Below, piece after piece: positions 8,390-17,937 of a stretch of 64,000 bases of DNA; the first letter of the stretch is position 1; every line of letters begins with the position of its first letter. Source of the DNA: Novilysobacter antarcticus (lineage in GTDB: Bacteria; Pseudomonadota; Gammaproteobacteria; Xanthomonadales; Xanthomonadaceae); the NCBI RefSeq assembly GCF_019802285.1, contig NZ_JAIEUJ010000001.1:372001-436000 (forward strand). Reading direction: 5' to 3'. The notes below the pieces were generated by a model. The model had not been told where the DNA came from. It saw nothing but the letters and a program-made list of their open reading frames with translations, and ran no database searches. The position numbers were made by a program, and so were the translations under genes.

Positions 8390-9346
8390 TCAGCGTTTGT
8401 GCGAGGCCGCGAACGGTTCGCTCCGCGCCGGTTGGGCCGGGATCCGACCGGGTTCAAAGTTCGCAACGGCCCGGTCCAGAAGCGTCTCCACGTCGGCGGC
8501 GTCGCCTAGGCAGGCGAGATCCTGGCCGAGCATTCGCCACGCGCTACGCAGGGCCGGAACCGGATCGGACGGGTCCAATGGATGCGCGCGCTCTGACTTG
8601 GACAGCTTTTTGCCGGCCGCGTCCAGCAACACGGGCAAATGGGCGTAGCGCGGGGTCGGCAGGCCCAATCCACGTTGCAGCAGGATCTGGCGCGCGGTGG
8701 AGCCGATCAGATCCGCCCCCCGGACCACTTCGGTGATGCCCTGTGCGGCGTCGTCCACCACCACGGCCAACTGGTAGGCCCAGCATCCATCCGAACGGCG
8801 GATGACGAAATCGCCGACCTCGCGGTCCACATCCTGCTGCACGGTTCCACGGATCCGGTCGGTGAAGGAGATCCGGCTGTTGTCGGCGACCCGAAAGCGG
8901 ATCGCGGGGTCGCGGCGATTCGACCGTGCCAGGCAGCGGCGATGGATTCCGCCAACCGCGGCCAGCTGGCCACGGCTGCAGTGGCACTCGAAGGCGAGCC
9001 CGGCGTCGAGTAATTTTTGTAGCGCTTGCTGATAGCGCGGCCCGCGTTGCGACTGGTGCACCACCGGCGCGTCGGGGTGCAGTCCGAATGCATGCAGCGC
9101 GGACAGTTGGGCCGCGGCGGCGCCGGCGACCTCGCGGGTGCGGTCAACGTCCTCGATGCGTACCAGCCATTGGCCACCGGCTGAGCGGGCGAGCAGCCAG
9201 CTGCCGAGCGCGGACAGCAGCGAGCCCGCATGCAGTGGACCGGTCGGGGAGGGCGCGAACCGGCCGCGGTAGGTGCTCCGCGGCGCGGTAGCGCGCGGCT
9301 GCGCTCCGTCGGTCATCAACTGCGGGCAATCCGGGTCTGATGCCAT
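8390..9346 (-). CDS. gluQ: Glutamyl-queuosine tRNA(Asp) synthetase
   Basis: The product (318 residues from ATG 9346) is the paralogue of the GluRS catalytic core that attaches glutamate to queuosine in tRNA-Asp. Evidence is the HIGH-like segment [15 protein letters not shown], the [10 protein letters not shown] motif, the zinc-site cysteines CHCSRGQL with a downstream HRRC, and the KMSKS-like KKLSKS. It lacks the GluRS anticodon-binding domain, as expected for its length. The frame is open far upstream, but homology begins at [13 protein letters not shown] 9346 or the in-frame ATG 9316 are both plausible starts. It is divergent from htpX. Confidence 0.93.
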   Translation of the reverse strand: MASDPDCPQLMTDGAQPRATAPRSTYRGRFAPSPTGPLHAGSLLSALGSWLLARSAGGQWLVRIEDVDRTREVAGAAAAQLSALHAFGLHPDAPVVHQSQRGPRYQQALQKLLDAGLAFECHCSRGQLAAVGGIHRRCLARSNRRDPAIRFRVADNSRISFTDRIRGTVQQDVDREVGDFVIRRSDGCWAYQLAVVVDDAAQGITEVVRGADLIGSTARQILLQRGLGLPTPRYAHLPVLLDAAGKKLSKSERAHPLDPSDPVPALRSAWRMLGQDLACLGDAADVETLLDRAVANFEPGRIPAQPARSEPFAASHKR

Positions 9347-9437
9347 GGTGCTTCGAGGTCGCTGGCTCTTGAATTCGGCCCGAGCGTGCCACAGATTGCG
9401 ATACAGCTGCGCAACCTGCGCAGGAAGGGAAATGTCG

Positions 9438-10340
9438 ATGTTCAAGCGGATCGGGTTGTTTCTGGCCACCAACCTGGCAGTGATGGTGCTGTTGGGCGTG
9501 GTGTTGAGCGTACTGCAGGGTGTTTTCGGCATCCGGCTGGGTGACAACGGCACCTTGCTGGTGTTCGCGTTGATCTTCGGCTTTGGCGGTTCACTGATCT
9601 CGTTGATGATTTCGAAGTGGGCGGCGAAGCGCTCCACCGGTGCACAGGTGATCGAGACGCCGCGCAACGAGGCCGAGCAGTGGCTGGTCGCCACGGTGCG
9701 CAGGCAGGCCGAGGCAGCCGGGATCAAGATGCCGGAGGTTGCCATCTATGAGGCGCCGGAGATCAACGCTTTCGCCACCGGCCCGACTCGCAACAACTCG
9801 CTGGTGGCGGTATCCACCGGCCTGCTGGGCGCGATGAGCAGGGACGAGGCGGAAGCGGTGCTTGCCCACGAGGTCAGCCACGTGGCCAACGGCGACATGG
9901 TGACGATGGCGCTGGTGCAGGGCGTGCTCAACACGTTCGTGATCGTCGCGGCCCGTATTGTCGGACGGATCGTCGACAGCTACCTGAGCGGCAACCGCGA
10001 GGGCAACGGGGTCGGCTTTGGCTACTACATCACCGTGTTCGTGCTGGACATGGTCTTTGGCCTGCTGGCGAACATGATTGCGATGTGGTTCTCGCGCTAC
10101 CGCGAGTTCCGCGCCGATGCCGGCGGCGCGAGCCTGGCGGGTCGGGACAAGATGATTGCCGCTTTGCAGAGGCTCGGCCAGAACCACGGCGTCAACACCC
10201 TGCCGAACCAGGTGGCCGCGTTCGGCATCAGCGGCGCGGTGGGCCATGGCTTGCGCCGCCTGCTGCTCAGCCACCCGCCGCTGGAGGAGCGTATCGGCGC
10301 GCTGCGGGCGCGGGCCAACACCGTGCGTACGGTGGCCTGA
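9438..10340 (+). CDS. htpX: Membrane zinc protease HtpX
   Basis: The product of about 300 residues is the inner-membrane M48 protease that removes damaged membrane proteins. It opens with [19 protein letters not shown] and a second hydrophobic segment near residues 32-52. The zinc motif HEVSH begins at residue 144, two more hydrophobic helices follow, and the E of EFRADAGGA is the third ligand. ATG 9438 fits the family N-terminus and has AAGGGA 7 nt upstream; ATG 9432 (two residues longer) is also possible. In many proteobacteria htpX is induced by heat or envelope stress; no clear operator was recognised here. Confidence 0.95.
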   Translation: MFKRIGLFLATNLAVMVLLGVVLSVLQGVFGIRLGDNGTLLVFALIFGFGGSLISLMISKWAAKRSTGAQVIETPRNEAEQWLVATVRRQAEAAGIKMPEVAIYEAPEINAFATGPTRNNSLVAVSTGLLGAMSRDEAEAVLAHEVSHVANGDMVTMALVQGVLNTFVIVAARIVGRIVDSYLSGNREGNGVGFGYYITVFVLDMVFGLLANMIAMWFSRYREFRADAGGASLAGRDKMIAALQRLGQNHGVNTLPNQVAAFGISGAVGHGLRRLLLSHPPLEERIGALRARANTVRTVA

Positions 10341-10360
10341 CCCGCATTCTCGATGCCAGC

Positions 10361-10386
10361 AAAAACCCGCCATCCGGCGGGTTTTT
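10361..10386 (+). terminator. Rho-independent terminator after htpX
   Basis: AAAAACCCGCC ATCC GGCGGGTTTTT forms a compact hairpin with flanking A and T runs about 20 nt after the htpX stop. The symmetry means it could serve the convergent fimX gene as well. Confidence 0.9.
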
Positions 10387-10424
10387 GTGCTTGGCCTGCT
10401 TGAACCAGTTGCCGGTCTCCGCGC

Positions 10425-12503
10425 TCAGCCGAACGTGTAATCCATTTCGGGTCCGGCGCCGGCCAGGAACTGGCCTTGCGCATAGTCGATCCCGGCAGCG
10501 AACAGCACGCTCATGCTGGCCGCGTCCTGGACGAATTCGGCGATGGTCTGGGGTCCGGTTTCCCGCGCCTTCGCGGCAATCTCGCGGACCCTCGCCTGGT
10601 ACTCGGGATTGGCCGGCAGATCTTCCATGAAGCTGCGGTCGAGCTTCAGGAACGCCGCATCGAAATGGCTCAGCAGCTGGAAGGAGTTCAAGCCGCTGCC
10701 GAACTGCTCCAGGCCGACCCGAACCCCGAGCTTGGCCATCTGCTGCTGGAAATCCTTGGCCGCCTTGAGGTGGGTGAACACCTTGGACTCTGGCAACTGC
10801 AGGACCAGCAGGGCGCCGTCGGCGTCGAATTTGGCCAGGCGCTCGGTGATGTGCTGCGCCAGGCTGTCGTCCTGCAAGGACACTTCACTGATGCGCACCA
10901 TCAGCGTCGTGCGATGGCCCGCCTTCATGCGCGCACCGATCGCATGGATTGCCTTGCCCACCACCCAGCGATCGATCTCCCACAGCAGGCCGTGTTCCTC
11001 GGCAATGGGCAGGAACGCGGGCGGCGGGACCAGTTCGCCGTGTTCGCCGAGCATGCGCAGGTAGGCGTCGTAGATCTCGATCGGCTCGCCATGCAGGCCG
11101 ATCAGCGGTTGGTAGTGCAGGGTGAAGCGGTCACCGTCGATGGAGTCGCGGATCCGGGTCACCCACGCATCGATCCGCTCCTGCTCGGCGCGGTCCACCG
11201 CGCCGGGGTCGAAGATCTCCACCCGGTTACCGCCGACCGCCAGGTTGGCCTGTACGGTTTCGTGCGCCTTGCCCAGCACTTCGGGGACGCTGGCGATCTT
11301 CTGCCCGATCTGGACGCCGCCGATGCTGACAGTGGCATTGAGCGAGTGGGCCTCCGTCTCCAGCACGTGATCGGCGAAGGCGGCGCGGATCGACTCGCCC
11401 AGCGCGGCGGTGTCGTGATAGTCGCTGTCGGGGCGGAGGACGGCGAACTGGTGTTCGCTGAAACGCGCCGCGACATCATTTTCCCCCAGTGCGCTCTGCA
11501 GTCGCTTTGCGCACGCGGCAATCAGCTCGTCGGCGGCATCCAGGCCGATGTCCTGCAGCAGGTGGGCATAGTGGTCGGGTTCCACCAGCAGGAATCCCTG
11601 GCGTCCTGCGTCGCGGGCGGCATCGGTAACGGCGTCCTCCAGCGTGCGCAGGAAGCTGGCGCGGTTGAGCAGGCCGGTGACCTGGTCGCGATGGCGCAGC
11701 TCCTCCATCTCGCGGACCAGCTCGGGATCCAGCTCCTGTCGGCGCAGGACGATCTGCTGGCAGGCTTCGCCCTCGTAGGTGGCCGAGGTGAACTCCATCA
11801 CCGCCGGAAAGCCGGTGCCGTCCAGCGTGCGCGCTTCGATTTCGTGGCGCGTTGGCGCGGCCTCGCCCTTGCCCAGGCGCTTCAACAGCTCGCGGAATTC
11901 ATCGATGTGCTGTGGCGCGATCAGATCCAGCAGGGACATCCCCTCGATGTCCTCGAAGGACTCGAAGCCGAACATCTCCAGGTAGGCGCTGTTGGCGCGG
12001 ATGTGCATGCCCTCGTGCACGTAGGCGATCGGGTCCCGGGACGAGTCGATCAATGCGTCGCAGCGGCGTTCGGTTTCGCGCACCTGCGATTCCAGCCGGC
12101 GCAGCGCGCGCCGGGCCTCCAGGTCGCTCCACTCGCGGCGGATCACCGCTTCCATATGCGCGGGCTGGCCGCGCAGGACGGCGGCGCGGATGCCAAGGTT
12201 GGCCATTTCCAGCATCTGCTGGGTATCCATGGTCTCGACCATCGCCAGCATCGGCAGGTCCTTGCCGCTGCTGCCCACCTGCGCAGCGACCTGCTCCAAG
12301 GGGATGGCCTGCGAGCTCCGGGACACCAGCAGCAGGTCCAGGGGCTGGCTGGCGAGCAAGCCGGCAAGCTCGTCCGGGGTCTCCGGGCGACTGGGACGCA
12401 CTGCAATCCCGCTGTTGCGAAGTGTGTTGGCGATGGCCTCGGCGTCATCGACGCTGTCGTCAACGATCATCACCCGCAGCGTCTTGTCCTTTCCCAGTTG
12501 CAT
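10425..12503 (-). CDS. fimX: FimX-type c-di-GMP effector (REC-PAS-GGDEF-EAL, degenerate)
   Basis: From ATG 12503, preceded by GGGAAGGAA, the product has 692 residues, the size of FimX of Pseudomonas and Xanthomonas. Domains in order: a receiver-like domain (MIVDDSVDD; the phospho-acceptor position in LDLLLVS is not Asp), a PAS domain (~150-265), a GGDEF domain in which the signature is SEHQF, and an EAL domain in which EALLR is replaced by YDAYLR and DDFGTGYS by EQFGSGLNS. All enzymatic motifs are therefore broken, as in FimX, which binds c-di-GMP with its EAL domain and controls type IV pilus assembly through PilZ and PilB. No pil genes are nearby. Confidence 0.85.
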   Translation of the reverse strand: MQLGKDKTLRVMIVDDSVDDAEAIANTLRNSGIAVRPSRPETPDELAGLLASQPLDLLLVSRSSQAIPLEQVAAQVGSSGKDLPMLAMVETMDTQQMLEMANLGIRAAVLRGQPAHMEAVIRREWSDLEARRALRRLESQVRETERRCDALIDSSRDPIAYVHEGMHIRANSAYLEMFGFESFEDIEGMSLLDLIAPQHIDEFRELLKRLGKGEAAPTRHEIEARTLDGTGFPAVMEFTSATYEGEACQQIVLRRQELDPELVREMEELRHRDQVTGLLNRASFLRTLEDAVTDAARDAGRQGFLLVEPDHYAHLLQDIGLDAADELIAACAKRLQSALGENDVAARFSEHQFAVLRPDSDYHDTAALGESIRAAFADHVLETEAHSLNATVSIGGVQIGQKIASVPEVLGKAHETVQANLAVGGNRVEIFDPGAVDRAEQERIDAWVTRIRDSIDGDRFTLHYQPLIGLHGEPIEIYDAYLRMLGEHGELVPPPAFLPIAEEHGLLWEIDRWVVGKAIHAIGARMKAGHRTTLMVRISEVSLQDDSLAQHITERLAKFDADGALLVLQLPESKVFTHLKAAKDFQQQMAKLGVRVGLEQFGSGLNSFQLLSHFDAAFLKLDRSFMEDLPANPEYQARVREIAAKARETGPQTIAEFVQDAASMSVLFAAGIDYAQGQFLAGAGPEMDYTFG

Positions 12504-12605
12504 CTGCGTTCCTTCCCGGTGCTTTGGACGGCGAGTATCGCGCAAGAGTGTCACCCAAGACTTGCGTTGGGTCACTTCATGCCGCGTGGTGACCAACGAT
12601 CGTGG

Positions 12606-13658
12606 CTATCCAGCGGTGGACTGGTTGCCGTCGCTCAGTGCTCTCAGTGGGCGTTTGCCGGTGTCGCCGGCCACCTCGCGCACCAGTCGAGGCACCAGAT
12701 AGCCCGACAGGCGCACGGCGAGCTGCGCGTGCAGCTCCAGGGCGCGGGCATCGTCGACTTCGAAATGCGCGGCGCCCTGAACGCGGTCCAGCTGGTGCAG
12801 GTAATACGGCAGCACACCCGCCGCAAAGCCACGCTCGCTCAGCGCCGCCAGTGCATCCACCGAGTCATTGACGCCCCGCAGCAGCACGGCCTGGTTGAGA
12901 ACCGTCGCGCCCGTATCGCGCAGGCGCGCGACGGCCGCATCGACGTGTTCGTCGAACTCGTTGGCGTGGTTGGCGTGCAGCACGACCGCGACCGGCCATG
13001 GCAGGTTGGCCAGCCACTGCGCCAGTTCCGCATCCACCCGTTCGGGCAGTACTACCGGCAGGCGGGTATGCACGCGCAGGCGGCGGATATGCGGAATGTC
13101 CGCCAATGCGTCTGTGAGCGCGGCGAGTTTCGCTGTCGCCAGCGACCACGGATCGCCGCCGGAGAGGATCACCTCGTCGATGCCGGGGTCGGCGGCAATT
13201 GCCGCGAGCGCTTCGCTCCATCCTGCCGCCGCCGCGTTCTGTTCCGCATACGGGAAGTGGCGACGAAAACAGTAGCGGCAATTGATCGCGCAGCTGCCGG
13301 TGGCGACCAGCAACGCCCGGCCGCGGTACTTGCGTATCACCCCGGTGCCGGCGTTGGCCGGACCATCGCCCACCGCGTCGAGACTGAATCCGGGGCTCGC
13401 TTGCATCTCCGCATCCAGCGGCAGCACCTGGCGCAGCAGCGGATCATGCGGATCGCCGCGGCGCATGCGGGCGATGAAGCCGCGTGGCACCCGCAACGCA
13501 AACTGGGCGGCCGCCGCATCGCTGATCGCGAGCACGTCCGGGTCCAGTCCAAGCAGGCCGGCCAGCTCGCGCGGATCGCGCACCGCATCGCGCCACAACT
13601 GTTGCCAGCGTTGCGGAGTGGGGTCCGGCTGTATGGGTGAGGGGCCTGCGGTTATCAT
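12606..13658 (-). CDS. epmB: EF-P beta-lysylation protein EpmB (lysine 2,3-aminomutase type)
   Basis: The 350-residue radical-SAM protein has the cluster motif CAINCRYC (CxxxCxxC) near residues 123-130, the GGDPW motif and the C-terminal region of the lysine 2,3-aminomutase family. EpmB converts (S)-alpha-lysine to (R)-beta-lysine, which EpmA attaches to Lys34 of elongation factor P. The start is set at ATG 13658, where family homology begins; upstream codons add only an Arg-rich stretch. It is divergent from efp with a 113-nt shared promoter region. No epmA gene is in the window. Confidence 0.93.
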   Translation of the reverse strand: MITAGPSPIQPDPTPQRWQQLWRDAVRDPRELAGLLGLDPDVLAISDAAAAQFALRVPRGFIARMRRGDPHDPLLRQVLPLDAEMQASPGFSLDAVGDGPANAGTGVIRKYRGRALLVATGSCAINCRYCFRRHFPYAEQNAAAAGWSEALAAIAADPGIDEVILSGGDPWSLATAKLAALTDALADIPHIRRLRVHTRLPVVLPERVDAELAQWLANLPWPVAVVLHANHANEFDEHVDAAVARLRDTGATVLNQAVLLRGVNDSVDALAALSERGFAAGVLPYYLHQLDRVQGAAHFEVDDARALELHAQLAVRLSGYLVPRLVREVAGDTGKRPLRALSDGNQSTAG

Positions 13659-13771
13659 TCGTATCCGGTTTTGCCTGCGACAGATCCGCCGGGCGCAGCC
13701 GTCCATTCTAGCGGGCCGTCAAATTGGCGGCCTGCGGCATCCCGTTTTCCACCACACTCCAGGAGTTCCAG

Positions 13772-14338
13772 ATGGCCACCTACGGCTTGAACGACGTCAA
13801 GAACGGCCTGAAGATCCTGATCAATAATGAGCCTTGCGTCATTACTGATACGGACTTCATCAAGCCCGGCAAGGGCCAGGCTTTCACCCGCGTGAAGTAC
13901 CGCAGCATCAAGACCGGGCGCACGCAGGAAGTCACCATGAAGGCGACCGACTCGCTGGAAGGCGCGGACGTGATGGATACGGACATGCAGTTCCTGTACA
14001 CCGACGGTGAGCACTGGCATTTCATGGACCCGCAGACCTTCGAGCAGGTCCAGGCCGACAAGAACGGCGTCGGCGATGCTGCCAAGTGGCTCAAAGGCGA
14101 GGAAGACTGCGTGGTGACCCTGTGGAACGGCAACCCGATCTTCGTGACGCCGCCCAACTTCGTCGATCTGAAAATCGTCGAGACCGATCCGGGCGTGCGT
14201 GGCGACACCTCGGGCGGCGGCGGCAAGCCGGCCACGCTGGAAACCGGCGCCGTCGTGCGCGTGCCGCTTTTCGTGGCCCAGGACGAAGTCATCAGGGTTG
14301 ACACGCGCTCCGGCGAATACGTCAGCCGGGTCAAGTAA
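13772..14338 (+). CDS. efp: Elongation factor P
   Basis: The 188-residue protein has the KOW-like, central OB and C-terminal OB domains of EF-P. The loop KPGKGQAF places a lysine at position 34, the residue that is beta-lysylated by the EpmA/EpmB system, whose epmB gene lies divergently next door. EF-P relieves ribosome stalling at polyproline stretches. The start at ATG 13772 follows CAGGAG by 6 nt. The stop codon overlaps the next start by one base (TAATG), so the deaminase gene downstream is translationally coupled. Confidence 0.97.
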   Translation: MATYGLNDVKNGLKILINNEPCVITDTDFIKPGKGQAFTRVKYRSIKTGRTQEVTMKATDSLEGADVMDTDMQFLYTDGEHWHFMDPQTFEQVQADKNGVGDAAKWLKGEEDCVVTLWNGNPIFVTPPNFVDLKIVETDPGVRGDTSGGGGKPATLETGAVVRVPLFVAQDEVIRVDTRSGEYVSRVK

Positions 14339-15675
14339 TGACCGATACCGCGCCGCGTCAATGCGACCTGCTGATCGAGGCGGGCTGGGTGGTTCCGGTC
14401 GCGCCCGGTGATGCCGTGCTGGTCGACCATGCCGTCGCCGTGACGGATGGCGCGATCGTCGGATTGCTGCCGACTGGCGAGGCCAGGCAACGTTTTCATG
14501 CCCGCGAAACGGTGGCCCGGCCGGGCTCGGTGCTGATCCCCGGCCTGGTCAACGCGCACACCCACAATCCGATGACGCTGCTGCGCGGTATCGCCGATGA
14601 CCTGCCGTTGATGGTGTGGCTGCAGGAGCACATCTGGCCGATCGAAGGAGAGGTCATCGGTCCGGAATTCGTCGCCGATGGCGTGTCGCTGGCGGTGGCG
14701 GAGATGCTTCGCGGCGGCACCACCTGCGCCAACGAGAACTACTTTTTTCCCGATGTGCAGGCAGCGACGTACCAGAAGCTCGGCTTCCGCGCCCGGGTCG
14801 GTCTCCCGGTCATCGATTTCCCCACTGCGTGGGCGAAGACGGATGCCGAGTACTTCGATCGCGCCATCGAGGTTTACGACCAGTGGCGCCACGACCCACT
14901 CGTGTCGATGGCGTTCGTTCCGCATGCGCCTTACACCGTTTCCGATGCCAGCTTCGAGCGGATCCGGATGCTCTCGGACCAGCTCGACATCCCGGTGCAC
15001 CTGCATACGCACGAGACCGGGCACGAGGTCGAGGAATCGGTGCAGAAGTACGGCCAGCGCCCTCTGGCACGCCTGGACCGGCTGGGCCTGGTCAATGACC
15101 GGCTGATCGCCGTCCACATGACCTCGCTGACCGATGCGGAAATTGCGCTGTGCGCGGAGCGCGGCGTCAGCGTGGTGCACTGCCCGGAGTCGAACCTCAA
15201 GCTGGCATCCGGCTTCTGTCCGATCGGCAAACTCGAGCAGGCCGGCATCAATATCGCGATTGGCACCGATGGCGCGGCCAGCAACAACGACCTGGATATG
15301 TTCGGCGAGATGCGCACCGCGGCGCAGTTGGCCAAGGCCGTGGCGGGTGACGCGACCGCGTTCAGTGCCGTCAGTGCATTGCGTGCCGCCACCCTGGGAG
15401 GCGCGAAGGCGATGGGTCTGGACGACAGCGTCGGCTCGATCGAGGTCGGCAAGCGCGCCGACCTTGCCTGCGTGGATCTGCAGCAGATCGAAACCCAACC
15501 GTTGCACGATGTCGTATCCCAGCTGGTGTACGCCACCGGTCGCCATCAGGTCACCGATGTCTGGATCGACGGCAAGGCGCGCCTGCAGCAGCGCGAACTG
15601 GTCGGCATGGACTGCCAGGCACTGATTGCCAACGCGCGCCAATGGCGCACCCGGATCGCCGCGATCCAAGCTTGA
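14338..15675 (+). CDS. mtaD: MTA/SAH deaminase-type amidohydrolase (TRZ/ATZ family)
   Basis: The 445-residue metal-dependent amidohydrolase shows the metal ligands of the family: [31 protein letters not shown] and [13 protein letters not shown]. The overall pattern is that of 5'-methylthioadenosine/S-adenosylhomocysteine deaminases, which convert these inhibitory by-products to inosyl forms; other members deaminate triazines or guanine, so the substrate is inferred. It starts at the last base of the efp stop codon and is followed 20 nt later by ubiG, an S-adenosylmethionine-dependent methyltransferase that produces SAH. Confidence 0.85.
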   Translation: MTDTAPRQCDLLIEAGWVVPVAPGDAVLVDHAVAVTDGAIVGLLPTGEARQRFHARETVARPGSVLIPGLVNAHTHNPMTLLRGIADDLPLMVWLQEHIWPIEGEVIGPEFVADGVSLAVAEMLRGGTTCANENYFFPDVQAATYQKLGFRARVGLPVIDFPTAWAKTDAEYFDRAIEVYDQWRHDPLVSMAFVPHAPYTVSDASFERIRMLSDQLDIPVHLHTHETGHEVEESVQKYGQRPLARLDRLGLVNDRLIAVHMTSLTDAEIALCAERGVSVVHCPESNLKLASGFCPIGKLEQAGINIAIGTDGAASNNDLDMFGEMRTAAQLAKAVAGDATAFSAVSALRAATLGGAKAMGLDDSVGSIEVGKRADLACVDLQQIETQPLHDVVSQLVYATGRHQVTDVWIDGKARLQQRELVGMDCQALIANARQWRTRIAAIQA

Positions 15676-15694
15676 ACACCCGGAGTTACCCCCG

Positions 15695-16417
15695 ATGAGC
15701 ACCACCGACCGCGTGCGTGATGACAACTTCAGCCAGGCCGAGCTGGACAAGTTCGGCGCCCTGGCGAGCCGCTGGTGGGACCCGCACGGTCCGCAAAAGG
15801 CCCTGCACGCGCTCAATCCACCGCGCCTGGCCTATGTCGCCGGGCAAGTGGGGCTGGCCGGCAAGCAGGTGCTGGATATCGGCTGCGGCGGTGGCCTGCT
15901 CAGTGAAGCGCTGGCCGGCAAAGGCGCTCAAGTCACCGCCATCGACCTGGCCCCGGAATTGATCAAGGTCGCGCGCTTGCACGCGCTGGAAAGTGGAGCG
16001 GCGGTCACCTATCGGCTGCAATCGGCCGAGTCGCTTGCCGCCGAGCTACCCGGCCATTTCGATGCGGTCACCTGCATGGAGATGCTTGAGCACGTGCCCG
16101 ACCCCGGGGCGGTGATCAACGCGTGCGCGACACTGCTCAAGCCCGGCGGCCAGCTATTCGTGTCCACCCTCAACCGCACACCGGCCGCGTTCGCGCTGGC
16201 CATCGTAGGCGCCGAGTATGTTGCCCGGCTGTTGCCGAAGGGCACCCACCGCTACCGGGACTTCATCAAACCCTCCGAGTTGGGAAGCTGGCTGCGCGCC
16301 GCGGGATTGCAGCTTGAAGACGTCACCGGCCTGATGTACGAGCCGTGGCGCAACGCCGCCCGACTGACCAGCCGGACGGGCGTCAATTACCTGGCGGCCG
16401 CGCGCAAGGCAGGCTGA
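15695..16417 (+). CDS. ubiG: Ubiquinone biosynthesis O-methyltransferase UbiG
   Basis: The 240-residue class I methyltransferase carries out the two O-methylations of ubiquinone biosynthesis. It shows the UbiG N-terminus ([13 protein letters not shown]), the SAM-binding motif [13 protein letters not shown], the EMLEHVPDP motif and the amphipathic membrane-binding segment around [12 protein letters not shown]. It is preceded by CGGAG and followed 3 nt later by the phosphatase gene, so both are in one operon. Confidence 0.96.
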   Translation: MSTTDRVRDDNFSQAELDKFGALASRWWDPHGPQKALHALNPPRLAYVAGQVGLAGKQVLDIGCGGGLLSEALAGKGAQVTAIDLAPELIKVARLHALESGAAVTYRLQSAESLAAELPGHFDAVTCMEMLEHVPDPGAVINACATLLKPGGQLFVSTLNRTPAAFALAIVGAEYVARLLPKGTHRYRDFIKPSELGSWLRAAGLQLEDVTGLMYEPWRNAARLTSRTGVNYLAAARKAG

Positions 16418-16419
16418 GC

Positions 16420-17088
16420 GTGGAATTTCCCCGGACCGTCCTGTTCGATCTTGATGGCACCCTGCTGGACAGCGCGCCGGACATGCTGGCCACGATCAAT
16501 GCCATGCGCGAGTCGCGTGGACGTCAGCCGATGACGCTCGCTCAGCTGCGCCCGCATGTGTCCAAGGGCGCCCGCGCGATGGCCGCCGCGGCGTTTCCAG
16601 AAGTCGATGCGGACGAGCGGGAGAGCTGGATTCCAGAGTTCCTGAATCGGTACGAGCAGGAGCTGGGCCTTCATGGCGCTCCCTTCGACGGCATCGAGGC
16701 GGTGCTGGGAAAGCTTGAATCGGCCGGCACGGTCTGGGGTATCGTGACCAACAAGCCCGAATATCTGGCGAAGCGATTGATCCCCATACTCGGCTGGGAG
16801 GAGCGCTGTGCGGTACTCATCGGCGGTGACACCTTGGCCGCCCGCAAGCCAGACCCGTTGCCGCTGACGGTGGCCGCCGAGCGGCTCGGCGTCGCGGCCC
16901 AATCGTGCGTCTACGTTGGCGATGACGAACGCGACATTATCGCGGCGCGCGCCGCCGGGATGCCGTCGGTCGTGGCGCTGTGGGGGTATCGCCTGGATGG
17001 TGACGACCCGGCGGAGTGGGGTGGCGATGTTTTGGTGCGTGATCCGGATGCGCTTGCCGACCCCGCCATCTGGCCAGCGATCCGATGA
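16420..17088 (+). CDS. gph: HAD phosphatase, Gph/MupP type
   Basis: The 222-residue HAD-superfamily hydrolase begins at GTG 16420 directly after ubiG. It has motif I FDLDGTLLDS, motif II IVTNKP, a lysine in ARKPDPLPL and motif IV VGDDERD. It is annotated in relatives as phosphoglycolate phosphatase. The ubiG-adjacent position is the one described for Pseudomonas MupP, an N-acetylmuramate 6-phosphate phosphatase of cell-wall recycling, so either substrate is possible. The stop overlaps the next gene by 4 nt. Confidence 0.88.
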   Translation: MEFPRTVLFDLDGTLLDSAPDMLATINAMRESRGRQPMTLAQLRPHVSKGARAMAAAAFPEVDADERESWIPEFLNRYEQELGLHGAPFDGIEAVLGKLESAGTVWGIVTNKPEYLAKRLIPILGWEERCAVLIGGDTLAARKPDPLPLTVAAERLGVAAQSCVYVGDDERDIIAARAAGMPSVVALWGYRLDGDDPAEWGGDVLVRDPDALADPAIWPAIR

Positions 17089-17840
17089 GCGAATCCAACA
17101 CCACCGAGGATGTGGATCGTCCTGCCGACGCGCGTGACGATGGTTCGGCCGCTCTGGCCGACTTCCTCGCCAAGTGGCGCGGCCGCTGGCCCGAGTGGAA
17201 TATCGCCGAGGCCTTCGTTCCCGCCGACCAGCGCGACGTGGCCCTTGCGTGGGCGACATTGCAACAGGAACTGGTCGATGCGGCCTGGGGCGGGTCCGAC
17301 CCGATACCGGGCAGGGCCAAGCTGGGCTGGTGGCAGGAGGAGTTGAGCGGCTGGGCCCGGGGCGCAAGACGTCATCCGCTGGCCACCGTCCTGCAGGACC
17401 TTCCCGCAACTTGGCAAGCACTCGGCCAGGCGCTGCCTGCACTCGCCGACACGCGCGAGCGACCGGCGAGCGTCGCTGCTGCGTTCGACACGCTGGAGCC
17501 ATTCGCGGCTGCCGTCGCCCGAATCGACAGCACCCTGTTCGACGCGCCCCCCGGGCCCGGTGATAAGCGGGCGGTCGCGGCGAACCTGCTGCATTGGCGG
17601 ATGGTCCAAGAAGGTGACGGCGGCGTGCCGCTGGACATGCTTGCCCGCGCCGCCGACGGTGATCCGGTCGCCGTATGGACGGCAGAGCTCGGCCGGCAGT
17701 GGCCCATGGAGCGTCCGGGTAGCCGCGTACGACGGATCTGGGCGGCCCTCGCCCGCAAGCGGCTGGCCGCCGGTGCCGCCACCGCACCCTTGCCTGCCGT
17801 ACAGACGCTCTGGATCGCGTGGCGATCCGCCCGCGACTGA
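17085..17840 (+). CDS. Squalene/phytoene-synthase-like protein
   Basis: The 251-residue product is recognised weakly by the segment AKLGWWQEELSGWARG, which resembles the RLxWWxxEL element of the squalene/phytoene synthase fold, and by the all-helical composition. The DxxxD motifs that bind the diphosphate-Mg are not evident (a possible remnant is LADTRERPA), so enzymatic activity is doubtful. It overlaps the gph stop codon by 4 nt (ATGA) and is therefore part of the ubiG operon. A role in isoprenoid or quinone metabolism is inference from context only. Confidence 0.6.
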   Translation: MSESNTTEDVDRPADARDDGSAALADFLAKWRGRWPEWNIAEAFVPADQRDVALAWATLQQELVDAAWGGSDPIPGRAKLGWWQEELSGWARGARRHPLATVLQDLPATWQALGQALPALADTRERPASVAAAFDTLEPFAAAVARIDSTLFDAPPGPGDKRAVAANLLHWRMVQEGDGGVPLDMLARAADGDPVAVWTAELGRQWPMERPGSRVRRIWAALARKRLAAGAATAPLPAVQTLWIAWRSARD

Positions 17841-17937
17841 GCCGGTCTCCGGCTGCCGGCGCATACGCGCATCCGGCCTCTCCGGTGTTCTCGGCACTGT
17901 TTGCCCGTTATGCTGCGAACCAGTGCGCGGGGGGCGT

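Noticed and set aside
10476-13640. A plus-strand open frame of more than 1000 codons opposite fimX and epmB
   Set aside because: It is antisense to two well-recognised genes, has His/Gln/Arg-rich composition without domains, and is an artefact of strong GC bias at third positions.
13780-15816. A long minus-strand frame opposite efp and the deaminase gene
   Set aside because: It shadows two genes with clear family motifs and has no recognisable domain or start signal.
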